Part shown: piece after piece, positions 1-6,976 of the stretch
Layout: each line of letters opens with the position of its first letter
Position numbering within the stretch: the first letter of the stretch is position 1
Assembly (NCBI GenBank): GCA_937900465.1
Contig: CALCEJ010000071.1
Span: forward strand, 1 to 18,092
Source: an uncultured Bacteroidales bacterium
GTDB taxonomy: Bacteria > Bacteroidota > Bacteroidia > Bacteroidales > UBA932
DNA: 18,092 nucleotides
Direction of reading: 5' to 3'
Notes under the pieces: model-generated
Told to the model about the DNA's origin: nothing
What the model saw: the letters and a program-made list of their open reading frames with translations, nothing else
Database searches by the model: none
Program-made: the position numbers and the translations under genes

Positions 1-405
1 GAACAATTAACATTAAATGAAAAAAACTATACTTATGAAGAAATATTTAAATTTTTCATTGAGGAAGAAATCAAGAATAAAAAATTAGTAGAAGATGAAT
101 CGTCTTTAAATGATTTATTAAAGGCTTTACCGAACGGGTTTGAAATTGTAGGAAAAATCGCTCATATGAATTTACGTGATCAATACTTAAAATATAAATA
201 TTTCATAGGTCAATTAATCCTCGATAAAAATCCTTCTTTATCAACAGTAATAAATAAAGTCGGTAAAATAGATAACGTTTATCGAACATACGAAATGGAA
301 ATATTAGCCGGAGAAAAAAACTATAACGTGGATCATAAAGAAGGCAATATTCGTTTCCAATTTGATTTAAGGAAAACATATTGGTGTTCACGATTACAAA
401 ATGAG
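1..405 (+). CDS. Trm5-type tRNA (guanine37-N1)-methyltransferase, eukaryotic-like internal fragment (both ends missing)
   Basis: Frame 1 is open from the first base and reads as the central part of a eukaryotic/archaeal-type Trm5, which methylates N1 of G37 in tRNAs using S-adenosylmethionine. Recognisable segments are GFEIVGKIAHMNLRDQYL (bases about 139-192), ILDKNPSLSTVINKVGKIDN (about 220-279), YEMEILAGE (289-315) and FDLRKTYWCSRLQNE (361-405). The last lies just before the SAM-binding methyltransferase fold, which is missing. In the family the SRLQ segment is normally followed by TEH-type residues; here the reading changes to PVRFPQWS, with no resemblance. G+C is about 27% by hand count and leucine is mostly TTA, unlike everything downstream. 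Bacteria use the unrelated TrmD for this reaction. The fragment most likely comes from a low-G+C eukaryote, with an anaerobic gut fungus as a plausible but unproven source. Family call is firm; origin is inferred. Confidence 0.8.
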
Positions 406-471
406 CCGGTCCGCTTTCCACAATGGTCAAATGTACTGAAACTAAAATTTGGGAAACACCAAACATCTGAT
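406..471. other. Junction between eukaryote-like and Bacteroidales DNA, probably with the 5' flank of the kinase gene
   Basis: This 66-bp stretch stays open in the frame of the Trm5 fragment, so a naive gene call fuses both sides into one protein of more than 465 residues. Its translation resembles neither Trm5 nor the kinase. Base composition is intermediate. It is most simply the native upstream region of the kinase, with the break at or shortly after base 405. A sequence resembling a -7 element with one extra base (TAAAATTTG, about 444-452) lies about 20 bp before the kinase ATG, but it does not fit the TAnnTTTG consensus exactly and is not called as a promoter. Confidence 0.5.
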
Positions 472-1563
472 ATGAAAACCCAGGAAGAACTCCGCCGTAT
501 TGTCGGCAATTTCGAGATCAGGGATGAAATCCTCGATGTCGCCCCTCTAGGAAATGGCCTTATCAATGACACCTTCATTGTCAAGACCTCCGGAAAAGAC
601 AATTATGTACTTCAGAGAATCAACAACGCCATCTTCCAGGACGTTGAACTTCTCCAGCACAACATAGACTGCGTAACCCGCCATATCAGGGAGAAACTGG
701 TCAAGGCAGGGGAGAGCGACATTGACCGCAAGGTCCTTACCTTCCTCCGTGTTCCCGCTACGGGAAAGACCTACTGGACGGACGGTGAAACTTACTGGAG
801 GGTTTCCCTGTTCATCAAGGATGCCTACACCTATGAGACTGTGGACCCGAAGTATTCCTGTTTTGCGGGAGAGGCGTTCGGAAACTTCGAAGCGATGCTC
901 GCTGACATCCCTGATACGCTCGGGGAAACAATCCCCGACTTCCACAATATGGAACTTCGCGCCCGCCAGCTCCGTGAAGCAGTTGCGGCTGATCCTGTAG
1001 GACGTATGGAAGATGAGGAGGTGAAGGAGATCCTTGCGGAACTCCTTGTCTATGAGGAAGAAATGACAAAAGCGGAACGTATGCACCGTGAGGGAATCCT
1101 CCCCAAGCGTATATGCCACTGCGATACCAAGGTGAACAATATGATGTTCGACGCTGACGGTAACATCCTCTGTGTCATTGACCTCGATACTGTAATGCCT
1201 TCTTTCGTATTCTCAGATTTTGGTGACTTCCTCCGCACTGCCGCGAATACTGTCGCTGAGGACAGCCCTGAAATAGACAAGGTAGATTTCAGGATGGATA
1301 TTTTCGAGGCATTCGCAACAGGATATATACGGTCAGCAAAGGTCTTCCTTACCCCCGTTGAGAAGGAAAACCTTCCTTACGCCGCCTGTCTGTTCCCGTA
1401 TATGCAGGCCGTCCGCTTCTTTGCGGACTACATTAATGGTGATGTCTATTACAAGATTAAATACCCGGAGCACAATCTCGTGAGGACCCGAAATCAGCTG
1501 AAGCTGTTCAGAAGCGCCCTCTCGAAGGTGCCCGAGATGAGCTCATTCATAGCGTCCCTGTAG
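472..1563 (+). CDS. Aminoglycoside-phosphotransferase-fold sugar kinase (N-acetylhexosamine 1-kinase / 'mucin desulfatase' family)
   Basis: This 363-residue kinase of the APH/choline kinase fold most resembles Bacteroidota proteins annotated as mucin desulfatase or N-acetylhexosamine 1-kinase, which phosphorylate the anomeric hydroxyl of salvaged sugars with ATP. Visible landmarks are the N-terminal LGNGLINDTF (residues 26-35), the catalytic Brenner-type motif HCDTKVNN (216-223; H216, D218, N222), the metal-binding DLDT (237-240) and SDFGDFLR (248-255). The ATG at 472 is chosen because it gives the usual family length and begins where similarity begins; the frame stays open further left only because of the junction with foreign DNA. 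Its last 17 bases overlap the 3' end of the convergent manC. That neighbour uses a sugar 1-phosphate, so a shared nucleotide-sugar role is plausible, but the true substrate is not shown by sequence. Confidence 0.8.
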   Translation: MKTQEELRRIVGNFEIRDEILDVAPLGNGLINDTFIVKTSGKDNYVLQRINNAIFQDVELLQHNIDCVTRHIREKLVKAGESDIDRKVLTFLRVPATGKTYWTDGETYWRVSLFIKDAYTYETVDPKYSCFAGEAFGNFEAMLADIPDTLGETIPDFHNMELRARQLREAVAADPVGRMEDEEVKEILAELLVYEEEMTKAERMHREGILPKRICHCDTKVNNMMFDADGNILCVIDLDTVMPSFVFSDFGDFLRTAANTVAEDSPEIDKVDFRMDIFEAFATGYIRSAKVFLTPVEKENLPYAACLFPYMQAVRFFADYINGDVYYKIKYPEHNLVRTRNQLKLFRSALSKVPEMSSFIASL

Positions 1564-2599
1564 ACCACTCCCTGATGTGCTGTTCTTCGCTCAGGTGGCA
1601 GATTAGAAGTCTGCCGCCTGATTCTGTTATAATGCAGTCGCGAAGTCCTTCGACGATGACGGTTTTCTCCTCGGGAGCGTGGACAAGGCAGCCTTTGCAG
1701 TCGATGAGACGGATGTCGCCGCCAACGGTGCAGTTGCCGTCAGCATCAGCGGGGATATGGGTTTTGACGGAGCCCCAGCTGCCAAGGTCAGACCATCCCG
1801 GATTCAGGGCTACGGTATAGACCAACGCGGATTTTTCCATCACGGCGTAGTCGATGCTGATCTTTTCGCAGGTAGGGAAGAGCTCTTCGAGAACCCGGGG
1901 TTCGTTATCCGTGTACAGCGAAGGAGCGATCCGGTCCATCACCTCCATAATCGAAGGGGCGTACCTTCGGAGTTCCGCCTCGATGGTCTTTGCGTTCCAG
2001 ACGAATATTCCGGCGTTCCAGAGATAGTGTCCGTCACGGAGATACTCCTCAGCGGTAGCGAGGTCCGGTTTTTCGCGGAATTCGGATACCTTTGCAATTT
2101 CTCCGGGGACCGTTTCAGTAGCGTGGATGTAGCCATATCCCGTCTCAGGACGGGTAGGGGTTATGCCCACGGTGACTATTCTTCCGCCTTCTGCCGTGAA
2201 CCCGAGAGCTTTCCGGATGGCATCCCGGAAGATATCGGTGTCCAGCACCAGCGCGTCAGCCGGAGTGACTACGATGTTGGCGTCGGGGTAACGGATTGAT
2301 ATCTTCGAGCAGGCGTATGCGATGCAGGGGGCGGTGTTCCTTGCCGCGGGTTCAGCAAGGATATTGTCCAGAGGGATATCCGGAAGCTGCTCCTTTACGA
2401 GGGAGACGTAACTTTTTGAGGTTACCACCCAGAACCGCTCCGGGGAGCACAGGGGAAGGAACCTTTCGTATGTCAGTCGTATGAGGGATTTTCCGACACC
2501 GAGGATATCCAGGAATTGCTTGGGCCTTTCCGGGGTGGATGCGGGCCAGAGGCGGCTTCCCACTCCGCCGGCCATAATCACTATGTGAGTGTTTTCCAT
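1547..2599 (-). CDS. manC: Mannose-1-phosphate guanylyltransferase
   Basis: Makes GDP-mannose from mannose 1-phosphate and GTP in the cytoplasm, the donor for mannosyl, fucosyl and rhamnosyl units of surface glycans. The 350-residue product is the short, single-domain form without the C-terminal phosphomannose isomerase domain found in enterobacterial ManC. Motifs in order: the nucleotide-binding signature MAGGVGSRLWP (9-19), EPAARNTAPC (83-92), TPAD with the metal-binding Asp (112-115), GYGYI (154-158), FREKP (174-178), WNAGIF (194-199), DYAVMEK (250-256) and GWSDLGSW (268-275). The residue after TPAD is Ala, where many homologues have His. The start lies 4 bp after the trkA stop, so it is probably co-transcribed as the last gene of the leftward run. 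Its 3' end overlaps the convergent kinase gene by 17 bp, leaving no room for a separate terminator. Confidence 0.93.
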   Translation of the reverse strand: MENTHIVIMAGGVGSRLWPASTPERPKQFLDILGVGKSLIRLTYERFLPLCSPERFWVVTSKSYVSLVKEQLPDIPLDNILAEPAARNTAPCIAYACSKISIRYPDANIVVTPADALVLDTDIFRDAIRKALGFTAEGGRIVTVGITPTRPETGYGYIHATETVPGEIAKVSEFREKPDLATAEEYLRDGHYLWNAGIFVWNAKTIEAELRRYAPSIMEVMDRIAPSLYTDNEPRVLEELFPTCEKISIDYAVMEKSALVYTVALNPGWSDLGSWGSVKTHIPADADGNCTVGGDIRLIDCKGCLVHAPEEKTVIVEGLRDCIITESGGRLLICHLSEEQHIREWSTGTL

Positions 2600-2603
2600 T
2601 CTG

Positions 2604-3986
2604 CTATTTGAAGAATCTTTCGACGTCCTTTACGGATTCGGGAAGGGCGAACACCGCAACCCTGTCATAGGGCTCGATGTGAGTGTCTCCTACGGCAATA
2701 AAGGATTCGCTGCCGCGGATTATTCCGCCGATGATGGCGCCTGAAGGGAAGTCAAGGTCGCGGAGAAGGCCCTTGGTTGCGCGAGAACCGGGGCTCGCTG
2801 TGTATTCGAGCACTTCTGCATTTGTCCCGCTCATATAGCGGACGAACCGGACCTTGTCAGAAAGGGTGAACTTAAGGATGCGTCCCGCAGTGAGAAGCTT
2901 CTTGTTGATGACGGCGTCTACGCCCATCTCCTCCGCGAGGTGTAGGTATTCGAGGTTCTCGACCTGGGCGATAACCCTCCCGACCCCGAACTTCTTTGCT
3001 ACGATACAGGCGAAAATGTTTGCCTCGTCATTGCCTGCGCAGGCTACGACCGCGTCGTATTCCCGGATATTCTCATCCAGAAGGAAATCCGAATTGCGGA
3101 TATCTCCCACGGCGACATCGACCTCATCCGGAAGGTCCACGGAAAGCTGCTTGCAGCGCTCGGGATCCTTGTCGATGAGTTTGATTGCGCGGATGCGTTT
3201 TTCACGGGCCTCGATCAGGGCAAGCTGGGCCGCGGTCATCTCTCCTACCTCGCTTCCGCCAAGGATCATTACGCTCCGGATCTCCATATCCTCTTTCCCG
3301 AGGAATTTCATCAGTTCGGGCATGCCCTCCTTCGTCGCGATGATATAGACCTGGTCCATAAACTTGAAGCGGGTGTCCTTTCCGGGGATGATTGTCTCGC
3401 CGCGGCGGGATATCGCGATGATACGGAACTTGTTGTATGCGTTAGTTTCAGCGACAGCCTCCGAGAACTCAGCGACGCTCATATCCAGAAGGGGGGCGTC
3501 ATCGTCGAGTTTATACACGGACAGCAGAAGCTTTCCGTGGGCAAAATCGAGGAATTCCGTCGATGAGCTGCGGCGGATCATCTCTATGATCTCGTCGCTT
3601 GCAATTTTTTCCGGATAGAACATAAGGTCAAGGCCCATGTCGCGGAAGATTTCCTTGTTCTGGTGGAGGAGAAGTTCCTCGTCGTCGATACGGGCGATAA
3701 CCTTCTTTGCGCCGAGCCGCTTTGCAAGCTGGGCGCTGACGATGTTGACGGTCTGTGACTTGAACGGAGTGACCGCGATGAAAAGGTCAGCCTTGTCCAC
3801 ACCGGCGTTCCTGAGAACCTTGATGGAGGTGGGGTCACCGAGGATTGTAACTACGTCCGCAGTGGATGACAGGGCACGGAGACGCTTCTCGTCGTCGTCG
3901 ATGACGGTGATTTCGCCGCCTTCGATCGAAAGCATCTTAGCAAGGTGGGAGCCAATCTGGCCGGCACCTTCAATTATTATTCTCAT
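2604..3986 (-). CDS. trkA: Trk potassium uptake regulatory subunit TrkA (two RCK modules)
   Basis: Cytoplasmic NAD(H)/nucleotide-binding gating subunit of the TrkH/TrkG potassium channel. The 460-residue length matches full-length TrkA, with two tandem RCK_N plus RCK_C units. The first Rossmann motif is IIEGAGQIGSHLAK near the N-terminus (G7, G9, G12), followed by VIDDDEKR; the second starts at SVMILGGSEVGEMTA, followed by LIDKDPERC. The chosen ATG at 3986 gives the usual M-R-I-I-I-E-G-A-G beginning; an in-frame ATG at 3995 adds three residues. The frame stays open much further upstream, but that extension lies inside the glycosyltransferase gene and resembles nothing. The start overlaps the GT2 3' end by 17 bp, and a -7 promoter element sits just upstream. 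No trkH is in the window. manC follows after 4 bp. Confidence 0.92.
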   Translation of the reverse strand: MRIIIEGAGQIGSHLAKMLSIEGGEITVIDDDEKRLRALSSTADVVTILGDPTSIKVLRNAGVDKADLFIAVTPFKSQTVNIVSAQLAKRLGAKKVIARIDDEELLLHQNKEIFRDMGLDLMFYPEKIASDEIIEMIRRSSSTEFLDFAHGKLLLSVYKLDDDAPLLDMSVAEFSEAVAETNAYNKFRIIAISRRGETIIPGKDTRFKFMDQVYIIATKEGMPELMKFLGKEDMEIRSVMILGGSEVGEMTAAQLALIEAREKRIRAIKLIDKDPERCKQLSVDLPDEVDVAVGDIRNSDFLLDENIREYDAVVACAGNDEANIFACIVAKKFGVGRVIAQVENLEYLHLAEEMGVDAVINKKLLTAGRILKFTLSDKVRFVRYMSGTNAEVLEYTASPGSRATKGLLRDLDFPSGAIIGGIIRGSESFIAVGDTHIEPYDRVAVFALPESVKDVERFFK

Positions 3987-4989
3987 TCCGTTCATGTCTG
4001 CAAATATAATCAAAAATAAGTACAGTGTCTTTGAATCCGTTGACACGGGCCCCGGGGACGGCGCGGGTGGGAACCTGCTGCCCTTCGCGGCGGAGGCGGC
4101 GGTATTCGCGATGGGCCTTAATGACCGCTGCGAAGTCCTTCGGGCGGAATGTAAGGAGATAAACGGCGGCTGAGGCGCCGTCAAGGACCATCCGGATGAA
4201 GATACGCCACCTTGCTTTCACCTTGCTTCCAAGCGTTGCGGGGAGGTTGTTTTCCAGCAGGAGGAGATTGTTCCGGAAGTTGAGTTTCAGCTTGAATGGC
4301 GACTCCTTCGGTAGGGTTCCGCCGCCGATGTGATAGACGACGCTATCCGGCACAACTGTTACTTTATAGCCCATCAGCTGCATCCTCCAGCAAAGGTCGA
4401 TTTCCTCCATATGGGCAAAGAAACGACTGTCAAGGCCGCCGAGCTCTTTCCAGAGTCCGGACCGGACCATAAGGCAGGCCCCCGTAATCCACATCACGTC
4501 CGCGGGGGAGTCGTATTGCCCATAGTCCTTTTCCAGCCGCCCGAGCATCCTTCCACGGCAGTACGGATATCCGAACCGGTCCAGAAGCCCGCCCGCGGCG
4601 CCGGCATACTCAAAGCTTGTCCTGTCGTAGTAGGACAGGAGTTTAGGGCCGCAGGCGCCGCACTCCGGATGAGAGTCCATCCATACGGTCAGGTGGCGGA
4701 GCCAGTCAGGGGATACTTCGATATCGGAGTTCAGAAGGACAAAGTATTCGGCCTCGAGCTCCCCGAGAGCCCTGTTGTAGCCTCCGGTAAAGCCGCAGTT
4801 TGAACCGAGCTGGATAATCTCCACCTCCGGGAACGCCTCCTCGAGCAGTTGGACGCTGCCGTCTGTCGAGCCGTTGTCAGCAACGACGACTCCGGCATCG
4901 AGCCCCTCCGTGGAGGATATGATTCCGGGGAGAAACTTCCGGAGGAAGTCCCTTGTATTCCAGTTCAGTATGACTACGGCGGTTTTCAT
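3970..4989 (-). CDS. GT2 family glycosyltransferase
   Basis: GT-A fold inverting glycosyltransferase of family 2, of the rhamnosyl/galactofuranosyltransferase-like type, expected to add a sugar from a nucleotide donor to a cell-surface glycan. The 339 residues carry VVILNWN (5-11), the donor-site DNGSTDGS (38-45), NCGFTGGYNRAL (64-75), the DxD-equivalent LLNSDIEV (85-92), ITGACLMVR (168-176), the acidic catalytic segment MEEIDLCWR (194-202) and H220 in VYHIGGGT. The C-terminal hydrophobic patch (about 265-285) could touch the membrane but is short. The ATG directly abuts the slyD stop (TAG-ATG), and the 3' end overlaps trkA by 17 bp. The last residues (RNENNN) are encoded by DNA that also holds the trkA promoter and start. 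The exact acceptor and donor cannot be told from sequence. Confidence 0.88.
   Translation of the reverse strand: MKTAVVILNWNTRDFLRKFLPGIISSTEGLDAGVVVADNGSTDGSVQLLEEAFPEVEIIQLGSNCGFTGGYNRALGELEAEYFVLLNSDIEVSPDWLRHLTVWMDSHPECGACGPKLLSYYDRTSFEYAGAAGGLLDRFGYPYCRGRMLGRLEKDYGQYDSPADVMWITGACLMVRSGLWKELGGLDSRFFAHMEEIDLCWRMQLMGYKVTVVPDSVVYHIGGGTLPKESPFKLKLNFRNNLLLLENNLPATLGSKVKARWRIFIRMVLDGASAAVYLLTFRPKDFAAVIKAHREYRRLRREGQQVPTRAVPGARVNGFKDTVLIFDYICRHERNENNN
4001..4008 (-). promoter_or_regulatory. Candidate Bacteroidota -7 element for trkA, inside the GT2 coding tail
   Basis: The minus strand reads TATATTTG, an exact fit to the Bacteroidota TAnnTTTG -7 consensus. It lies 5 bp before the ATG at 3995 and 14 bp before the preferred ATG at 3986, so transcription would start around 3996-3998. 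No convincing TTG-type -33 element is visible at the usual spacing. It would give trkA and manC a supply independent of the long upstream operon. Experimental support is absent. Confidence 0.5.
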
Positions 4990-5595
4990 CTACTGGTCTT
5001 CGTGGTGGTGTCCGTGGCAGCATTCGCCGTCACCGTGATGGTGTCCGTGACAGCATTCGCCGTCACCGTTATGGTGGTGATGGTGGCCGCAGCAGCAGTC
5101 ATCCTCCGGAGGGAGGAATTCCCCGTGGAGGCCTTCTGTCAGTTCCTTTTCGGTTGCGTCGCGGACGGAAAGCACCTTCCCGCTGAAATTCAGGGTTTTT
5201 CCGGCCATTGGATGATTGAAATCCATCGTGACCTTGTCCCCGTTACGCTCCACTATGACTGCGTTCAGGACCTCACCCTGGGAATTCATCATCGGGACTG
5301 TCTTTCCGGGGACGATGAGGTCCTCCCGGAGTTCTCCCCCGACGGTGAATGCCGTTACGGGAAGGTCCATCTTCCTGGACTCCTCGTAAGGACCGTATCC
5401 TTCCTCAGGAGTGACGGTGAATGCAAAGGAGTCACCCTCTTCGAGGCCTTCTATCTCAGCTTCGAAACGGGGGATAAGCATATTGGTCCCGTGGATATAG
5501 TCGAGGGGAGTCTCCTCCGTCGCCCTGTCCACTATATTTCCGTCAACTTCGAGGTCATAAATGACCGCAACTACTTTTCTGTCTTCGATTTTCAT
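4990..5595 (-). CDS. slyD: SlyD-type FKBP peptidyl-prolyl isomerase with His/Cys-rich metal-binding tail
   Basis: Cytoplasmic prolyl isomerase and chaperone; in other bacteria SlyD also supplies nickel to hydrogenase and urease maturation. The FKBP core includes IYDLEVDGNIVD (12-23), the active-site-like LDYIHGTNMLIPRFEAEIEG (31-50), GYGPYEE (66-72) and a second core strand AGKTLNFSGKVLSV (131-144). The insert-in-flap chaperone domain lies between about residues 76 and 128. The tail (167-201) is almost entirely Cys, His, Gly and acidic residues, with CCC, five consecutive His, and two ECCHGHHH blocks. The gene starts 15 bp after the tldE stop, with an A-rich, SD-less leader, and its TAG touches the next ATG. 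Linkage to TldD/TldE, zinc-dependent in E. coli, is suggestive only; no hydrogenase or urease genes are nearby. Confidence 0.92.
   Translation of the reverse strand: MKIEDRKVVAVIYDLEVDGNIVDRATEETPLDYIHGTNMLIPRFEAEIEGLEEGDSFAFTVTPEEGYGPYEESRKMDLPVTAFTVGGELREDLIVPGKTVPMMNSQGEVLNAVIVERNGDKVTMDFNHPMAGKTLNFSGKVLSVRDATEKELTEGLHGEFLPPEDDCCCGHHHHHNGDGECCHGHHHGDGECCHGHHHEDQ
5006..5071 (-). repeat. Two 33-bp in-frame tandem repeats encoding the SlyD metal-binding tail
   Basis: Bases 5006-5038 and 5039-5071 are direct tandem copies with only two differences in 33 positions. Because 33 is a multiple of three, each copy adds 11 residues of the ECCHGHHHGDG type without disturbing the frame. A more diverged third unit (CCCG followed by five His) lies next to them at the inner end of the tail. 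The high identity implies recent duplication and a tail whose metal capacity can change length by slippage or recombination. Confidence 0.9.
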
Positions 5596-5610
5596 ATTTT
5601 TTCTAAGGTG

Positions 5611-6975
5611 TTAAGCACTTACGTCAACTCCTGCGAAAGCAAGGGTAGGGATATCTTTTGTCATACAAGGGCGGACGTCTTCAGCCGCCGCGACAAGGTT
5701 GTTCCAGAGGGTGATGAAATCTCCGGTTATGAGGATTTCCCTGACCGGGGAGGCTATTTTCCCGTCGTGGATGAGGAATCCCTCGACTCCGTAGGAGAAC
5801 GCCCCGGTGGAGGAGTTGGAATTTCCGCCGTTGAATCCGGTAACGAGTAGACCTTCCCCGACTTTCCGGAGCACGTCATCCCGTGTCCTGCATCCTCCAA
5901 CGGGCATCACGGCCATTCGTATGCTGTCTTCGACGGTAGGCCCTACGTCCATCTTACCGGAGATGTAGGTATTGATGAAGGCGCTGCGGACTGTTCCGTT
6001 TTCAATTATGGGGAAGGCGCTGGCAGCGACGCCTTCGCTGTCAAAGAGCCTCGAGCCGGTGCGGCCCGGGACGATGGGCCTTTCCATTATTGTAACGTTG
6101 TCTCCGAAGACTTTCACGTCCTTCTTCCCGGCAAGGAAAGAGTTGTTCTGCTGGAGGGAATAGCCGTTGAGGGCACTGATGAGCGGACGGACAAGCCTTG
6201 AAGCTACTTCGCTGTCGACAACGACCGTCATCTTCCCGGATTTCCCGGGGACGGGGCCCATCTGTGCGGCCGCTCTTTCCATCGCCTCAGAGGAGCAGGA
6301 CCGGACGGATCCAAGTACGCCTGCAAGCTTTGGAGAGGCGTCCCACCAGTAGCCGGAGAACCGGTTTCCCTCCGGATCCTCTACTGTTATCTCATATCCT
6401 ATCTCAAAGGATGTTTCCGTATGCCTTGCTTCAAGTCCACGGCTGTCGAGGATTACGAGGTCGAATATGCTGTCGGAGTATTCTCCTTCTTCGGAAACCA
6501 CTTTGTACGGGATTCCGGCAGGATTCCTGCCCTCGCTGACCGGGAGGACACTGTCCTTTGCGAGGGAGAGCCTTCTCTCCGCGGTCATAGTCTCATATTC
6601 GGGATCGTAGAGGTCAAGTTCCCTTCCGCTTACGGCATCCTTTACTATCCGTTCCCTTTCCGGAAGTTTCCTGCAGGCATCCTCCTGGAGCATCCTTACG
6701 GTAGTGACTGCGTCTTCTATGAATCCGTCAAGACTCTCGTCATCTATCCTGTTTGTGGAGAAAGTCCCGAACTTCCCGTCCACGAAAAGCGCGAAGGAAA
6801 GGCTGCGGTCAAGGGCGTGGGCCGTCTTGTCAACGGCTCCGTCCAGCATGCCCACAGCGTTCATAAGGCTTTTCGACAGCGATATCCTTGCATCCGATGC
6901 GCCCATCGAGATGCAGCGCTCCAGCGCCCTTTTCGCCGACCTTAGCTCCCTTTCAGTTATAAGTCCTTCAGCCAT
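5611..6975 (-). CDS. pmbA: TldE/PmbA-type subunit of the TldD/TldE metalloprotease
   Basis: Partner of TldD in the heterodimeric peptidase that trims unfolded or modified peptides; in E. coli the pair matures microcin B17 and affects the CcdA antitoxin. The 454-residue protein has the usual family length and lacks an HExxH zinc motif, as expected for TldE. Recognisable family segments are the N-terminal region ending in FGTFSTNRIDDESLD (about 93-107), GYEITVEDPEGNRFSGY, ENGTVRSAFINTYISG and the C-terminal IHDGKIASPVREILITGDF with the following LWNNLVAAAEDV. It starts one base after the tldD stop (TGA-T-ATG). An AGGAGG sequence (6984-6989 on the minus strand) inside the tldD tail lies 8 bp before the ATG and looks like an SD. 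slyD follows 15 bp downstream. Confidence 0.92.
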   Translation of the reverse strand: MAEGLITERELRSAKRALERCISMGASDARISLSKSLMNAVGMLDGAVDKTAHALDRSLSFALFVDGKFGTFSTNRIDDESLDGFIEDAVTTVRMLQEDACRKLPERERIVKDAVSGRELDLYDPEYETMTAERRLSLAKDSVLPVSEGRNPAGIPYKVVSEEGEYSDSIFDLVILDSRGLEARHTETSFEIGYEITVEDPEGNRFSGYWWDASPKLAGVLGSVRSCSSEAMERAAAQMGPVPGKSGKMTVVVDSEVASRLVRPLISALNGYSLQQNNSFLAGKKDVKVFGDNVTIMERPIVPGRTGSRLFDSEGVAASAFPIIENGTVRSAFINTYISGKMDVGPTVEDSIRMAVMPVGGCRTRDDVLRKVGEGLLVTGFNGGNSNSSTGAFSYGVEGFLIHDGKIASPVREILITGDFITLWNNLVAAAEDVRPCMTKDIPTLAFAGVDVSA

Positions 6976-6976
6976 A

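Noticed and set aside
444..452. Promoter -7 element for the kinase (TAAAATTTG)
   Set aside because: It has one base too many for TAnnTTTG, no -33 partner is visible, and it lies in a junction of uncertain origin.
166..1563. A single 465-residue or longer Trm5-kinase fusion protein
   Set aside because: Composition, codon use and similarity change abruptly near base 405. The kinase alone has the usual length and start, and the Trm5 half lacks its catalytic domain.
3987..4184. N-terminally extended trkA reading frame
   Set aside because: The extension lies within the GT2 coding region, has no TrkA similarity, and the standard start is at 3986 (or 3995).
4849..5850. Long plus-strand open frame of about 333 codons with repeated Val/Ala/Thr segments
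   Set aside because: It lies antisense to slyD, the GT2 5' end and tldE. The repeats are the reverse reading of the His/Cys tail repeats, and no family resemblance exists.
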